Shown here piece after piece: positions 27,992 to 37,618 of a DNA stretch of 64,000 nt (positions are counted from its first letter, which is position 1; each line of letters begins with the position of its first letter). This stretch comes from Shinella sp. PSBB067 (lineage in GTDB: Bacteria; Pseudomonadota; Alphaproteobacteria; Rhizobiales; Rhizobiaceae): the NCBI RefSeq assembly GCF_016839145.1, contig NZ_CP069303.1:2108001-2172000 (forward strand). The letters run 5' to 3'. The translations under genes were made by a program, and so were the position numbers. Under the pieces are notes generated by a model. The model saw only the letters and a program-made list of their open reading frames with translations, had not been told where the DNA came from and did not search any database.

Positions 27992-28071
27992 GCCTGCACC
28001 TCTTGCATCGACAAATGACGAACCCAATATCGATGAAGACCGATATATCCATCGCCGGATCACGATAGACA

Positions 28072-28377
28072 ATGACCCCGCCCGACACCGACGAAATCCT
28101 CAAGGCCCTCGCCCATCCGAAGCGGCTGGAGATTCTCGCCTGGCTGAAGGAGCCGCGGCAGCATTTCGCCGGCCAGGAACATCCCCTGGATTTCGGCGTG
28201 TGCGCCGGCCAGATCGAAAAGCGCTGCGACCTCTCGCAATCCACCGTCTCCGCCCATCTTGCCACCCTCCAGCGCGCCGGCCTCGTGACGACGCGCAAGG
28301 TCGGCCAGTGGGTGTTCTTCAAACGCGACGAAGACAAGATCGCGGCCTTCCTCCACCACATCAATGGCGCCCTCTGA
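28072..28377 (+). CDS. ArsR-type winged-helix regulator
   Basis: 101 residues. DEILKALAHPKRLEILAWL and LSQSTVSAHLATLQRAGLV give the ArsR/SmtB winged helix; no clear metal-binding Cys pair is present, so it may sense another signal. No ribosome site is visible before the ATG, so it may be leaderless. It ends 36 bases before an old yellow enzyme gene, which it probably controls, a common pairing for electrophile-responsive repressors. Confidence 0.87.
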   Translation: MTPPDTDEILKALAHPKRLEILAWLKEPRQHFAGQEHPLDFGVCAGQIEKRCDLSQSTVSAHLATLQRAGLVTTRKVGQWVFFKRDEDKIAAFLHHINGAL

Positions 28378-28413
28378 GCGCCCTCCTTTCCTAGCCAGAA
28401 GAAGGACTCTTCC

Positions 28414-29535
28414 ATGCCCTCGCTCTTCGACCCCATCAAGATCGGCGATATCCAGCTCAAGAACCGCATCGTCATGGCGCCTCTGACGCGCAACCGCTCC
28501 CCGGGCGCCGTGCCGAACACCCTGAACGCCGCCTATTACGAGCAGCGCGCCAGCGCCGGCCTGCTGATCACCGAGGCCACGGCCATCACCCAGCAGGGCC
28601 AGGGCTATGCCGACGTGCCGGGCCTCTACACGCCGGAAGCGCTCGCCGGCTGGAAGCAGGTCACCGATTCCGTGCACAAGGCCGGCGGCAGGATCGTCGT
28701 GCAGATGTGGCATGTCGGCCGGATTTCGCACGATACGCTGCAGCCGGGCGGCGGCAAGCCGGTCGCCCCCTCCGCCATCCGGGCCAAGTCCAAGACCTAT
28801 CTCATCAATGCCGACGGCACCGGCAGCTTCGCCGAGACATCCGAGCCCCGTGCCCTGGAAAAGCAGGAGCTTCCCGGCATCGTGGAAGACTATCGCCGCG
28901 CCGCCCGCGCCGCGGTGGACGCCGGTTTCGACGGCGTCGAGATCCATGCGGCCAACGGCTACCTGATCGACCAGTTCCTGCGCTCGGGCAGCAACCAGCG
29001 CACGGACGAATACGGCGGCTCCATCGAGAACCGCGCGCGTCTGCTCTTCGAGGTCGTCGATGCGATCACCTCGGAAATCGGCGCCGGGCGCACGGCAATC
29101 CGCATCTCGCCGGTCACGCCGGCCAACGATGCCTTCGATCCGAACCCGCAGCCCCTCTTCACCTATGTCGTGGAGGGCCTCGCCCGTTACGACCTTTCCT
29201 ACATCCACATCATCGAGGGCGCGACGGGCGGAGCCCGTGATCACCAGCAGGGCGACGCCCCGTTCGACTATGCGGCGCTGCGCGCGGCATACAAGGCAGC
29301 CGGCGGCAAGGCGGCCTGGATGGTCAACAACGGCTATAACCGCGAGCTTGCCATCGACGCCGTGGAAGAAGGCAAGGCCGACCTCGTCGCCTTCGGCAAG
29401 CTCTTCATCGCCAACCCCGATCTCGTGGAGCGGCTGAAGAACGACACGGTGCTGAATCCGCTGGACAAGGACACCTTATACGGCGGCGGCGCCAGGGGCT
29501 ATACCGACTACCCGGCCCTCGAAAACGTCGCCTGA
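28414..29535 (+). CDS. alkene reductase (old yellow enzyme family)
   Basis: 373 residues, FMN-dependent TIM barrel. IVMAPLTRNRSPGAVPN near the N-terminus and the IHAANGYLIDQFLRSGSNQR stretch are typical of NemA/xenobiotic reductase-type members, which reduce activated C=C bonds and nitro esters with NADPH. It follows the ArsR-type gene and ends at a terminator. AGAAGGA precedes the ATG. Likely induced by electrophiles through that regulator. Confidence 0.9.
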   Translation: MPSLFDPIKIGDIQLKNRIVMAPLTRNRSPGAVPNTLNAAYYEQRASAGLLITEATAITQQGQGYADVPGLYTPEALAGWKQVTDSVHKAGGRIVVQMWHVGRISHDTLQPGGGKPVAPSAIRAKSKTYLINADGTGSFAETSEPRALEKQELPGIVEDYRRAARAAVDAGFDGVEIHAANGYLIDQFLRSGSNQRTDEYGGSIENRARLLFEVVDAITSEIGAGRTAIRISPVTPANDAFDPNPQPLFTYVVEGLARYDLSYIHIIEGATGGARDHQQGDAPFDYAALRAAYKAAGGKAAWMVNNGYNRELAIDAVEEGKADLVAFGKLFIANPDLVERLKNDTVLNPLDKDTLYGGGARGYTDYPALENVA

Positions 29536-29576
29536 ACGGGCAGCGCTCCGAAGAGCCTTTCGCAATATGAAGACGG

Positions 29577-29613
29577 CGCCTGCGGTTTCCTCCACCGCGG
29601 GCGTTTTCTTTTT
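29577..29613 (+). terminator. intrinsic terminator after alkene reductase
   Basis: CGCCTGCGGT (29577-29586) pairs with ACCGCGGGCG (29594-29603) with one G-T pair, followed by a T-rich run to 29613. Confidence 0.8.
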
Positions 29614-29666
29614 GCGCGGCTCGGCTACATCTACCGGAGGTGAATCTACCCCGGAGCCGCTCGCCC

Positions 29667-30761
29667 ATGCTGTCCAGCCTGCTGAAGGAACGCTTCCTGT
29701 TCGTCGGCCTCGCCGCCGCCATCGTCGCCTATGCGAGCGAGCACAGCCTGCTGGCGATGGGTCGCCTGCCGGTGCTGGCGGCGGCCTTCGCCCTCGTCGT
29801 CGCCATCGTCCTCGTTTCCACCCGCATCGCCCATCATGCGGAAATCCTCGCCTCCAAGGTCGGCGATCCCTACGGCACGATGATCCTCACCCTGTCGGCC
29901 GTACTGGTGGAGGTGGTGATCCTCGCCATCATGATGCAGGGCGAGACATCGCCGACGCTGGTGCGCGACACGATCTATGCCGCAGTGATGCTCGACATCA
30001 ACGGCATCCTCGGCCTTGCGGCGCTCCTCGGCGGCATCCGCCACGGCGAGCAGCCCTACAACGACGATTCCGGCAAGACCTACGGCGTGATGATCCTGAC
30101 GGCCATGGGCATTTCCATGGTGGTGCCGGAATTCGTGCCGCGCGAAAGCTGGCATCTCTATTCCGCCTTCACCATCGGCGCGATGATCGCCCTCTATGCG
30201 CTGTTCCTGCGCATGCAGGTCGGCGCGCACAGCTATTTCTTCAGCTACGCCTATCCGCGCGCGGAACGGAAGGAGGGCATGGCGAGCAAGGCGCCGGACG
30301 AGAACGAGCCGGCGACGCTCTCGATCCTCGTCATCGTTATCGGCGTGGTGCTGATCGGCGCGCTTGCCGAAGTGATGTCGGTGCTGCTCGGCGCCGGGCT
30401 GAAAGGCTCCGGCGCGCCGCCGGCGTTGATGGCCGTGGTCGTCGCCGCGATCTCCGCTGCGCCGGAAATCCTGACGGCCTTGCGCGCCGCGCTCGCCAAC
30501 CGCATGCAGTCCGTCGTCAACATCGCCATGGGCGCCTCGCTCTCGACGGTCATCCTCACGGTGCCCGTCATGGAGGCCATCGCCCTCTACACCGGCCAGC
30601 CCTTCGTCATGGCCATGTCGCCGACGCAGACCGTGATGGTCGCCATCACGCTGATCGCCGCCGCCATCAACCTCAACGACGGCGAGACGAACGCCATCGA
30701 GGGGATGACGCATTTCATCCTCTTCGCGACCTTCATCATGCTGACCTTGATCGGCCTTTAG
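29667..30761 (+). CDS. cation/proton antiporter, ChaA-like (CaCA)
   Basis: 364 residues with about eleven spans in two similar halves. Each half has the CaCA alpha motif region: GTMILTLSAVLVEVVILA and ISAAPEILTALRAALANRM. This matches ChaA / y4hA-type calcium or sodium-proton antiporters of the inner membrane. Start taken at the ATG 29667; a GTG at 29640 directly abuts GGAGG, too close to be a start. The stop overlaps by 4 bases the end of a small convergent gene. Confidence 0.85.
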   Translation: MLSSLLKERFLFVGLAAAIVAYASEHSLLAMGRLPVLAAAFALVVAIVLVSTRIAHHAEILASKVGDPYGTMILTLSAVLVEVVILAIMMQGETSPTLVRDTIYAAVMLDINGILGLAALLGGIRHGEQPYNDDSGKTYGVMILTAMGISMVVPEFVPRESWHLYSAFTIGAMIALYALFLRMQVGAHSYFFSYAYPRAERKEGMASKAPDENEPATLSILVIVIGVVLIGALAEVMSVLLGAGLKGSGAPPALMAVVVAAISAAPEILTALRAALANRMQSVVNIAMGASLSTVILTVPVMEAIALYTGQPFVMAMSPTQTVMVAITLIAAAINLNDGETNAIEGMTHFILFATFIMLTLIGL

Positions 30762-30991
30762 CGGCGCATGCCGCCGACATGGTACTCGCCGGGACCGTTG
30801 CGCATGGAGCGGTACTTCTCGGGATTGTTGAAGAAATAATCCCAGACCGACATCATGGCCGGCCGCTCGCTGACCACGATCTTGCCGCCCGGCGCTTCCT
30901 CGCGCCGTTCGCCATAATTGTCGGCGGCAAACGCGGAGGTCGCGGCGGTGAGCGCGAGAAGGGCGACGAGTGAGAGGGACGTGGCTTTCAT
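30758..30991 (-). CDS. small secreted protein of unknown function
   Basis: 77 residues. A clear signal peptide (about 1-22, LTAATSAFAA) leaves a ~55-residue mature peptide with VWDYFFNNPEKYRSMRNG and a Gly/Arg-rich end. Not assigned to a named family. The gene is convergent with and overlaps the antiporter gene by 4 bases. Confidence 0.65.
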   Translation of the reverse strand: MKATSLSLVALLALTAATSAFAADNYGERREEAPGGKIVVSERPAMMSVWDYFFNNPEKYRSMRNGPGEYHVGGMRR

Positions 30992-31068
30992 GAGGCTGCT
31001 CCGGTGTTTCCGTATCGCTTCATTATATCGGCAACGAAGGCGAAAATTTCACCAGTGGAAACAAAAAA

Positions 31069-31086
31069 CCCGCCGTCTCCGGCGGG
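31069..31086 (-). terminator. aatA: aatA terminator, distal hairpin with T-run
   Basis: CCCGCC-GTCTCC-GGCGGG, followed on the minus strand by six T (31068-31063). An identical 18-bp copy lies at 31245-31262, next to the gene; a palindromic repeat element sits between the two. Confidence 0.75.
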
Positions 31087-31244
31087 CTCAGCTGGTCGGC
31101 AAGCCTTGCTCCATCCACTGCCGTCATCCTCGGCCCTGTGCCGAGGATCTGCCAACGTATCGAAAGATGGAGACGTTGCAGATGCCCGGGACAGGCCCGA
31201 GCATGACGAAAGAGAGGTTTCCGCATCGTGTGTCAGCGGCCTGA
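31087..31244 (-). repeat. palindromic intergenic element, third copy
   Basis: Read on the minus strand, this 158-bp segment aligns along its length with the 153-bp elements after carB: CTCTCTTTCGTCATG, the ATGCTCGGGC/GTCCCGGGCAT hairpin, TCTGCAACGTC, the ATCCTCGG/CCGAGGAT hairpin and a GACGGCAGTGG tail. It has the same polarity relative to the gene whose terminator it interrupts. Confidence 0.85.
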
Positions 31245-31262
31245 CCCGCCGTCTCCGGCGGG
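31245..31262 (-). repeat. duplicated aatA terminator hairpin without T-run
   Basis: Exact copy of the 18-bp hairpin at 31069-31086. On the aatA strand it comes first and is followed by the repeat element rather than by T residues, so it is unlikely to terminate well by itself. Confidence 0.7.
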
Positions 31263-31287
31263 TTTCCCGTTCACGAAGCGAAATGGC

Positions 31288-32762
<1,475 letters not shown>

Positions 32763-32818
32763 GGATCGGCTCTATCCTCTCTTCGACGTCGACATCGTTC
32801 CGGCGAGTGGTGCGCTGC

Positions 32819-33727
32819 ATGAGCGAAAGAAGCATCTTCTCCAATCTCGTCCGCCAGCCGGATGGAGCGTTCAGCGCCGTCTACGGCGCCTTCCTGCTGC
32901 AATCGGCGCTCCAGCCGATCTTTCGCGAGCGCGAGGACGGCCGGCTGCAGATCGCCGCCTTCAAGGGGCTGATCCGCGCAAGCGTCGACGGTGACCCCGC
33001 CGCCCCGACGGACTTCTTCCACACCGTGCCGGAAGACGAGCGCGCCGCGGTCGACGGCCTTTGCCGGAGCCTCCACATCCTCAACACCGGCGCGCTCGGC
33101 CGGCAGGACATCGCGCTGCTCGTGAATTTCCAGAAAGGTCTCTACGACACCCCCCAGGCGATGCGCCAGGAGGTCGAGCGCCTGCGGCTCTGCACGCACG
33201 AAGCCGGCATGGCGCCCGAGGCTGTCGTCTGCGAGTTGCGCGAACACCCGCTCGACGATCCCGACGTCCTCGCGCAATTCGCCGGACGGCTTCGTGAAAG
33301 CGGATTTTCCATCGCCATAGACGAGTATACCGGCGAAGACCGCGACCTCGAACGCCTCGAGCGCCTGAAGCCGCAATACGTGACCTTCGATACGGCCTGG
33401 CTGCACGGCTTTGCGGAAAACTCCGCGGGCCTTGCGCTCCTGCGGGTGGTGCTCGGCCAGTTCGCGCAGAAGGGCATCCGCACCGTCGTCGCCGGCATCG
33501 AGGATCCCGGCATGATCGCCCGCTGCCGCGAGATGGGTGGCCCGCTGATGCAGGGCTACCTGCTTGCCCGTCCGGAACTGGCCCCGACCAGCTTCAACAG
33601 CACCTACCCCGAACGCGGCGCCGAGCCGTTGCAGGCGCCGCCGGAAAGCCCCGCGGCGGGCGTTAACGCGCCGGCCGAGGCACGCGCTTCGCGCCCTGTG
33701 CGCCACTTCGGCAGGCGGGGCGTCTAG
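32819..33727 (+). CDS. degenerate EAL-domain protein
   Basis: 302 residues, nearly all one EAL-fold domain (about 25-265) and a Pro-rich tail. LQPIF and the C-terminal QGYLLARP are kept, but the EAL signature reads FKGL (48-51), the ELTE Glu motif reads ELREH, DDFG reads DEYTG, and the DxxKID metal and catalytic site is QYVTFDT. It therefore probably lacks c-di-GMP phosphodiesterase activity and may act as a binding or scaffold protein. Start ATG at 32819; GTG at 32807 is possible. A CtrA box lies upstream. Confidence 0.8.
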   Translation: MSERSIFSNLVRQPDGAFSAVYGAFLLQSALQPIFREREDGRLQIAAFKGLIRASVDGDPAAPTDFFHTVPEDERAAVDGLCRSLHILNTGALGRQDIALLVNFQKGLYDTPQAMRQEVERLRLCTHEAGMAPEAVVCELREHPLDDPDVLAQFAGRLRESGFSIAIDEYTGEDRDLERLERLKPQYVTFDTAWLHGFAENSAGLALLRVVLGQFAQKGIRTVVAGIEDPGMIARCREMGGPLMQGYLLARPELAPTSFNSTYPERGAEPLQAPPESPAAGVNAPAEARASRPVRHFGRRGV

Positions 33728-33902
33728 ACGGTGAAAAACGGCCATTCCGTCGACCGAACATGTTGAAAATCCGTCTTTTTTACCATGCCATATTTTTGCC
33801 GCAATAAATGTCGGCCCTTGCCGCAATTCGGTCCTTGTGGCGCCGATTTCGGCAGGCCTTTTCAGTCCCGCAAGAGGAAAAAAGCCAAGACAGGGGATGA
33901 CG

Positions 33903-34103
33903 ATGTTTCTGGACGAAGACAAGACCGCCGGCACGCCGAAGGCCCGCGAATCGCGCGCCATGTTCCTGATCGCCATGACGGCGCTCGCCGCCTGCGTGGT
34001 CATGGTCGTCAGCCTGATCTCGCCGCCGGCCGTCGCCATCGACACGATCAAGACCTCCGGCATCCCGGCCGCGGCCTCGCAGCTCGCCCCCACGCAAAAG
34101 TGA
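33903..34103 (+). CDS. small single-span membrane protein
   Basis: 66 residues: a charged N-terminus, one hydrophobic span (about 20-43, AMFLIAMTALAACVVMVVSL) and a short polar tail. AGGGG lies 7 bases before the ATG at 33903; the ATG at 33897 overlaps it. Not assigned to a family. It sits alone between the EAL gene and the sugar dehydrogenase gene. Confidence 0.6.
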   Translation: MFLDEDKTAGTPKARESRAMFLIAMTALAACVVMVVSLISPPAVAIDTIKTSGIPAAASQLAPTQK

Positions 34104-34185
34104 CACCGTCCCCCGCATCGTCCCCGGAACGCCCCTTGAAAGCCGGTCGCCGGTGGTCCAGTTAACGGGCAAAGGGGAGACGACG

Positions 34186-35355
34186 ATGCGGCGGGAAAAA
34201 AGCGATTTGAAGGGCCTTGTGAAAGGCGCGGCGATAGCGATCCTCCTGGCCTTCGCGCTGTCTCCCGCCCCCTCGGCCGCACAGACCCGCGAGTTCCCCA
34301 GCAAGAAGGCCCCCCTGGCCGTCGAGACGCTGGTGACCGGCCTGAAACAGCCATGGTCCGTCGAAGTGCTGCCCGATGGCGGCTACCTGGTTTCCGAAAA
34401 GGGCGGCACGCTCCGCCTCGTGCGCAACGGCCGGATCTCCGCGCCGATCACCGGCGTGCCGGAAGTGGCGACGAACGGCCAGGGCGGCCTGCTCGACATC
34501 GCGCTCGCACCCGACTTCGCCACCAGCCGCCGCCTCTATCTTACCTATAGCGCCCGCGGCGACGGCGGCGCCGGCACGGCCGTCGCCCGGGCACGGCTGT
34601 CGGACGACGGCACAACGCTCGAGGAGACCGCCCGCATCTTCCTGATGAACCGCCTGTCCACGCGCGGCGAGCATTTCGGCTCGCGCATCGCAATCGCAAA
34701 GGACGGCAGCCTGTTCTTCGGCATCGGCGACCGCGGCGAGGGCGAGCGCGCGCAGGATCCGCGCGACCATGCCGGCGCCATCCTGCATATCAACCCGGAC
34801 GGCAGCCCCCATGCCGCCAACCCCTTCCTCGGCACATCCGAGGGCCTTGCGGAAATCTGGTCGAAGGGCCACCGCAACCCGCAGGGGCTGACCATCGACC
34901 CGAAGGACGGCACGCTGCTTTCGGCCGAGCACGGCGCGCGCGGCGGCGACGAGATCAACAACCCGCAACCCGGCCGCAACTACGGCTGGCCGCTCGTCTC
35001 CTACGGGCGGCACTATTCCGGCGCGGAGTTCGACCTCGGCTCGTCCGCCGCCGGCTACGAGGCGCCGCTTTATTACTGGGATCCGTCCATCGCGCCGGGC
35101 GCCATCGCCGTCTACCGCGGCGCCATGTTCCCCGAATGGGACGGCAACCTGATCGTCGCCGCGCTGAAATACCGGCTCGTCGCCCGCCTGGAACGCGACG
35201 AAGGCGGCGGCATCCTTTCCGAGGAACGCCTGTTCGGCGGAGAGTTCGGCCGTATCCGCGACGTGGTCGTGGCGCCGGACGGCGCCCTGCTTCTTCTGAC
35301 GGACGGCGCGGATGGCGCCCTCCTGCGCGTCTCCCGGTCCACGACGACGAACTGA
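34186..35355 (+). CDS. PQQ-dependent soluble sugar dehydrogenase (YliI-like)
   Basis: 389 residues with a signal peptide (about 1-34, ending SPAPSAAQ). The beta-propeller has the opening VTGLKQPWSVEVLPDG, then GGLLDIALAPDF, a PQQ/Ca site region GHRNPQGLTIDP and SAEHGARGGDEIN, typical of the aldose sugar dehydrogenase/GDH-B family. It would oxidise aldoses in the periplasm if PQQ is available. AGGGGAG precedes the ATG at 34186; a longer frame to 34153 is open but lacks this site. Confidence 0.9.
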   Translation: MRREKSDLKGLVKGAAIAILLAFALSPAPSAAQTREFPSKKAPLAVETLVTGLKQPWSVEVLPDGGYLVSEKGGTLRLVRNGRISAPITGVPEVATNGQGGLLDIALAPDFATSRRLYLTYSARGDGGAGTAVARARLSDDGTTLEETARIFLMNRLSTRGEHFGSRIAIAKDGSLFFGIGDRGEGERAQDPRDHAGAILHINPDGSPHAANPFLGTSEGLAEIWSKGHRNPQGLTIDPKDGTLLSAEHGARGGDEINNPQPGRNYGWPLVSYGRHYSGAEFDLGSSAAGYEAPLYYWDPSIAPGAIAVYRGAMFPEWDGNLIVAALKYRLVARLERDEGGGILSEERLFGGEFGRIRDVVVAPDGALLLLTDGADGALLRVSRSTTTN

Positions 35356-35440
35356 CCTCCTCCCTTGCCTTGCCATCGCGCACCTGCTAGCAGGGCGCAA
35401 GGCGCATCCGCGCCGCTTTCCTCCCATCAGGGCTTGAGAC

Positions 35441-36343
35441 ATGACGCGCGTTCAGGCGAACCTTCTCCTGTTGCTGGCCGGCGCCATCTGGGGCGCGGGC
35501 TTCATCGCCCAGTCCACGGCGATGAAATCGCTCGGCCCCGTCTGGTTCATCGGCCTGCGCTTTGCCGTCGCCACGCTCGTCGCCCTCCCCTTCGCGCTGT
35601 GGGAGAAGGCGCGCGCGACGAGCCCGTTGCGGCGGAGCGATCTTGCCGGCTTCGTGCTGACCGGCATCGCGCTCTTCGCCGCCGCCGCCTTCCAGCAGGT
35701 CGGCCTCCTCACCACGACCGTCACCAATTCCGGCTTCCTCACCGGCCTCTACGTCGTCTTCACGCCGATCCTGACCGTGCTGGTGCTGCGCCGCCGGCCG
35801 CACTGGATCGTCTGGCCCGCCGCCTTCACGGCCTCCTTCGGCATTTTCCTCCTGTCCGGCGGCACGCTCGCCGCGCTGACGCTCGGCGACATGCTGACGA
35901 TCTTCTGCGCCGTGCTCTGGTCCGTCCAGATGATCTGCGTCGGCGTCTTCTCCGGCCGCTCCGGCCGGCCGCTGGCTCTCTCGCTCGTGCAATTCTTCGT
36001 CTGCGCCGTCGTCGGCTGCGGCGCCGGCCTGCTGTTCGAGCCCGTCAGCCTTGCCGCAATCAGCGGCGCGCTGCCGGAAATCCTCTATGCCGGCCTCTTT
36101 TCGAGCGGCGTCGCCTTCATCTTCCAGAACGTCGCCCAGCGCTACACGACCGCGCCGCAGGCCGCCATCTTCCTGTCGAGCGAAGCGCTGTTCGCCGCGC
36201 TTTTCGGCGTGCTGCTGCTCGGCGAGACGATCAGTCCCCCCGGCTATGCGGGCTGCGCCATCATCTTCCTCGCCATGCTGGCGGTGGAACTCGTGCCCGA
36301 ACTCCTGCGCCCGCGGCGCGCGGTCACGCCCGTGGAAGCATGA
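35441..36343 (+). CDS. DMT family transporter (two EamA domains)
   Basis: 300 residues, ten predicted spans in two EamA repeats (about 5-135 and 145-285). LLLAGAIWGAGFIAQSTAM starts the first and LYAGLFSSGVAFIFQNVAQRYT marks the second. Substrates of these inner-membrane exporters vary and cannot be read from the sequence. A short hairpin with T-run follows at 36406. Confidence 0.88.
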   Translation: MTRVQANLLLLLAGAIWGAGFIAQSTAMKSLGPVWFIGLRFAVATLVALPFALWEKARATSPLRRSDLAGFVLTGIALFAAAAFQQVGLLTTTVTNSGFLTGLYVVFTPILTVLVLRRRPHWIVWPAAFTASFGIFLLSGGTLAALTLGDMLTIFCAVLWSVQMICVGVFSGRSGRPLALSLVQFFVCAVVGCGAGLLFEPVSLAAISGALPEILYAGLFSSGVAFIFQNVAQRYTTAPQAAIFLSSEALFAALFGVLLLGETISPPGYAGCAIIFLAMLAVELVPELLRPRRAVTPVEA

Positions 36344-36405
36344 AACGGACGTTGCACCGCGTTCTTCTTCGGCTCTGCAATATAGGTTGTACAGGAACGC
36401 CCGGG

Positions 36406-36430
36406 AGCCCGTAGAAGCTGGGGCTTTTTT
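36406..36430 (+). terminator. terminator after DMT transporter
   Basis: AGCCC (36406-36410) and GGGCT (36421-36425) around a 10-base loop, followed by six T. The stem is short, so confidence is moderate. Confidence 0.5.
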
Positions 36431-36712
36431 CGGCAATCGCCCGGAATTTGACCAAAGTGAGGCGCCTCCAACGCGCATCAAAACTTTTGCTTGCCAATTT
36501 CACGCAAACACATCACTCTTGCTCCGTTCGGGCAATTTGCGAACACGGGAAGACCTTGAATAAAAGCGCGCCGGAGACGCGAAACAATTCCGGGCAGCCA
36601 ACATCTGGATGGTCCTCGTGACCTTGTGGTTGGCTGGCTGCGGTGAAAACAGGACCCTTTCCTCAACCTCGAGAACTGCCTGCCTAACGCCCCTCGGGGC
36701 AAAACTGATATG

Positions 36713-36738
36713 CTGCCCGCCGCCAAATATACGGGCAG
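36713..36738 (+). promoter_or_regulatory. cspA: leader hairpin before cspA
   Basis: CTGCCCG-N12-CGGGCAG, ending 5 bases before the AAAGGAC ribosome site. A 7-bp perfect stem here could affect ribosome access with temperature; alternatively it is a protein-binding site. Confidence 0.4.
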
Positions 36739-36757
36739 AGAGCAAAGGACCTGACGC

Positions 36758-36973
36758 ATGGCCGAAACTGGCATCGTAAAATTCTTCAACACCGAGAAGG
36801 GCTTTGGCTTCATCAAGCCCGACAACGGTGGTGCGGATATCTTCGTACATATTTCCGCTGTGCAGGCTTCCGGCCTGAACGGCCTTTCCGAAAACCAGAA
36901 GGTAAGCTTCGACACGGAACCCGATCGCCGCGGCAAAGGCCCGAAGGCGGTCAACCTGCAGATCGCCGGCTGA
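36758..36973 (+). CDS. cspA: cold shock protein (CspA family)
   Basis: 71 residues, one cold-shock OB-fold domain. The RNA-binding motifs KGFGFIKPD (RNP1) and DIFVHISAV (RNP2) are intact. Such proteins bind single-stranded RNA and DNA and act as RNA chaperones. AAAGGAC is the ribosome site. The gene ends at its own terminator and has a long upstream leader. Confidence 0.94.
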   Translation: MAETGIVKFFNTEKGFGFIKPDNGGADIFVHISAVQASGLNGLSENQKVSFDTEPDRRGKGPKAVNLQIAG

Positions 36974-37003
36974 TCCGGCACTTTCAGGATTTTCAAGTTG
37001 GAG

Positions 37004-37027
37004 CCCGGCAGCAATGCCGGGTTTTTT
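37004..37027 (+). terminator. cspA: cspA terminator
   Basis: CCCGGCA-GCAA-TGCCGGG followed by six T. Confidence 0.85.
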
Positions 37028-37109
37028 CGTTCAGCCTCCGTTCAGCCGCAGTCTTCTAGTTTGCTGACGTCATCGACCGGCAGAAGCCGGCGTTCAAAGG
37101 AACGACGTC

Positions 37110-37529
37110 ATGAACAAAGTCATCAAAGCTCTCGTGCTTTCCGCCGCTGTCGCCGCCACGACGCTCACCGCGACCGCTGGCATCGCCCAGGCGCGCGACC
37201 GCGACGGCTATTGGGGTCCCCGCCCCTATCCCCGTCATCATCATCGCAACAACGACGCCCTCGTCGGCGGTGCGATCGGCCTTGCCACCGGCATGATCAT
37301 CGGCGGCGCGATCGCCTCCCAGCCGCGCTACGAGGAACGCCGCGTCTATGTCGAGCCGGATTACTATCCGGAACCCGAGCGCCGCGTGATCTACCGCCCG
37401 GCCCCGAGCTACGAGCCCTGGACGCAGTCCTGGTATCGCTACTGCTCGCAGCGCTACCGCTCGTTCGACCCGAACAGCGGCACCTTCGTCGGCTACGACG
37501 GCCGCGAGCATTTCTGCACGGCCGGCTGA
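37110..37529 (+). CDS. BA14K family protein
   Basis: 139 residues. Signal peptide about 1-28 (TATAGIAQA), a His/Arg-rich stretch, a Gly-rich hydrophobic helix (GGAIGLATGMIIGGAIA) and the C-terminal BA14K motif WYRYCSQRYRSFDPNSGTFVG with two Cys. Brucella BA14K is an immunoreactive lectin-like protein important for a smooth LPS phenotype; the role in other Rhizobiales is unclear. Ends at a strong terminator. Confidence 0.88.
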   Translation: MNKVIKALVLSAAVAATTLTATAGIAQARDRDGYWGPRPYPRHHHRNNDALVGGAIGLATGMIIGGAIASQPRYEERRVYVEPDYYPEPERRVIYRPAPSYEPWTQSWYRYCSQRYRSFDPNSGTFVGYDGREHFCTAG

Positions 37530-37548
37530 GTTCGGCGGTGCAGACAGA

Positions 37549-37580
37549 AAAAGGCGGGCGCCGCGCGGCGCCCGCCTTTT
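37549..37580. terminator. strong bidirectional terminator
   Basis: A 14-bp perfect stem AAAAGGCGGGCGCC with loop GCGC and its complement ending in TTTT, between the convergent BA14K and MBL-hydrolase genes. Confidence 0.88.
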
Positions 37581-37618
37581 CGTTTTCGCAGGAAACCTGC
37601 AAGGACGCGCGACGGCGT

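Larger units (their letters stand above)
36344..36757. other. intergenic region and cspA leader
   Basis: About 410 bases with no convincing gene. It holds the DMT gene terminator (36406-36430), a small GCCCC/GGGGC hairpin at 36689-36700 and an inverted repeat just before cspA. The AT-richer middle probably contains the cspA promoter and a long 5' leader, as is usual for cold-shock genes, but I cannot fix the start site. Confidence 0.5.

Noticed and set aside
26616..28520. 634-codon minus-strand frame across lsrB, the sRNAs and the ArsR gene
   Set aside because: Runs antisense through a complete LysR gene and both sRNAs; no protein family features.
36360..36430. Small RNA ending at the 36406 terminator
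   Set aside because: A CAATAT -10-like element exists but no -35 at a proper distance; the hairpin is better read as the DMT gene terminator.
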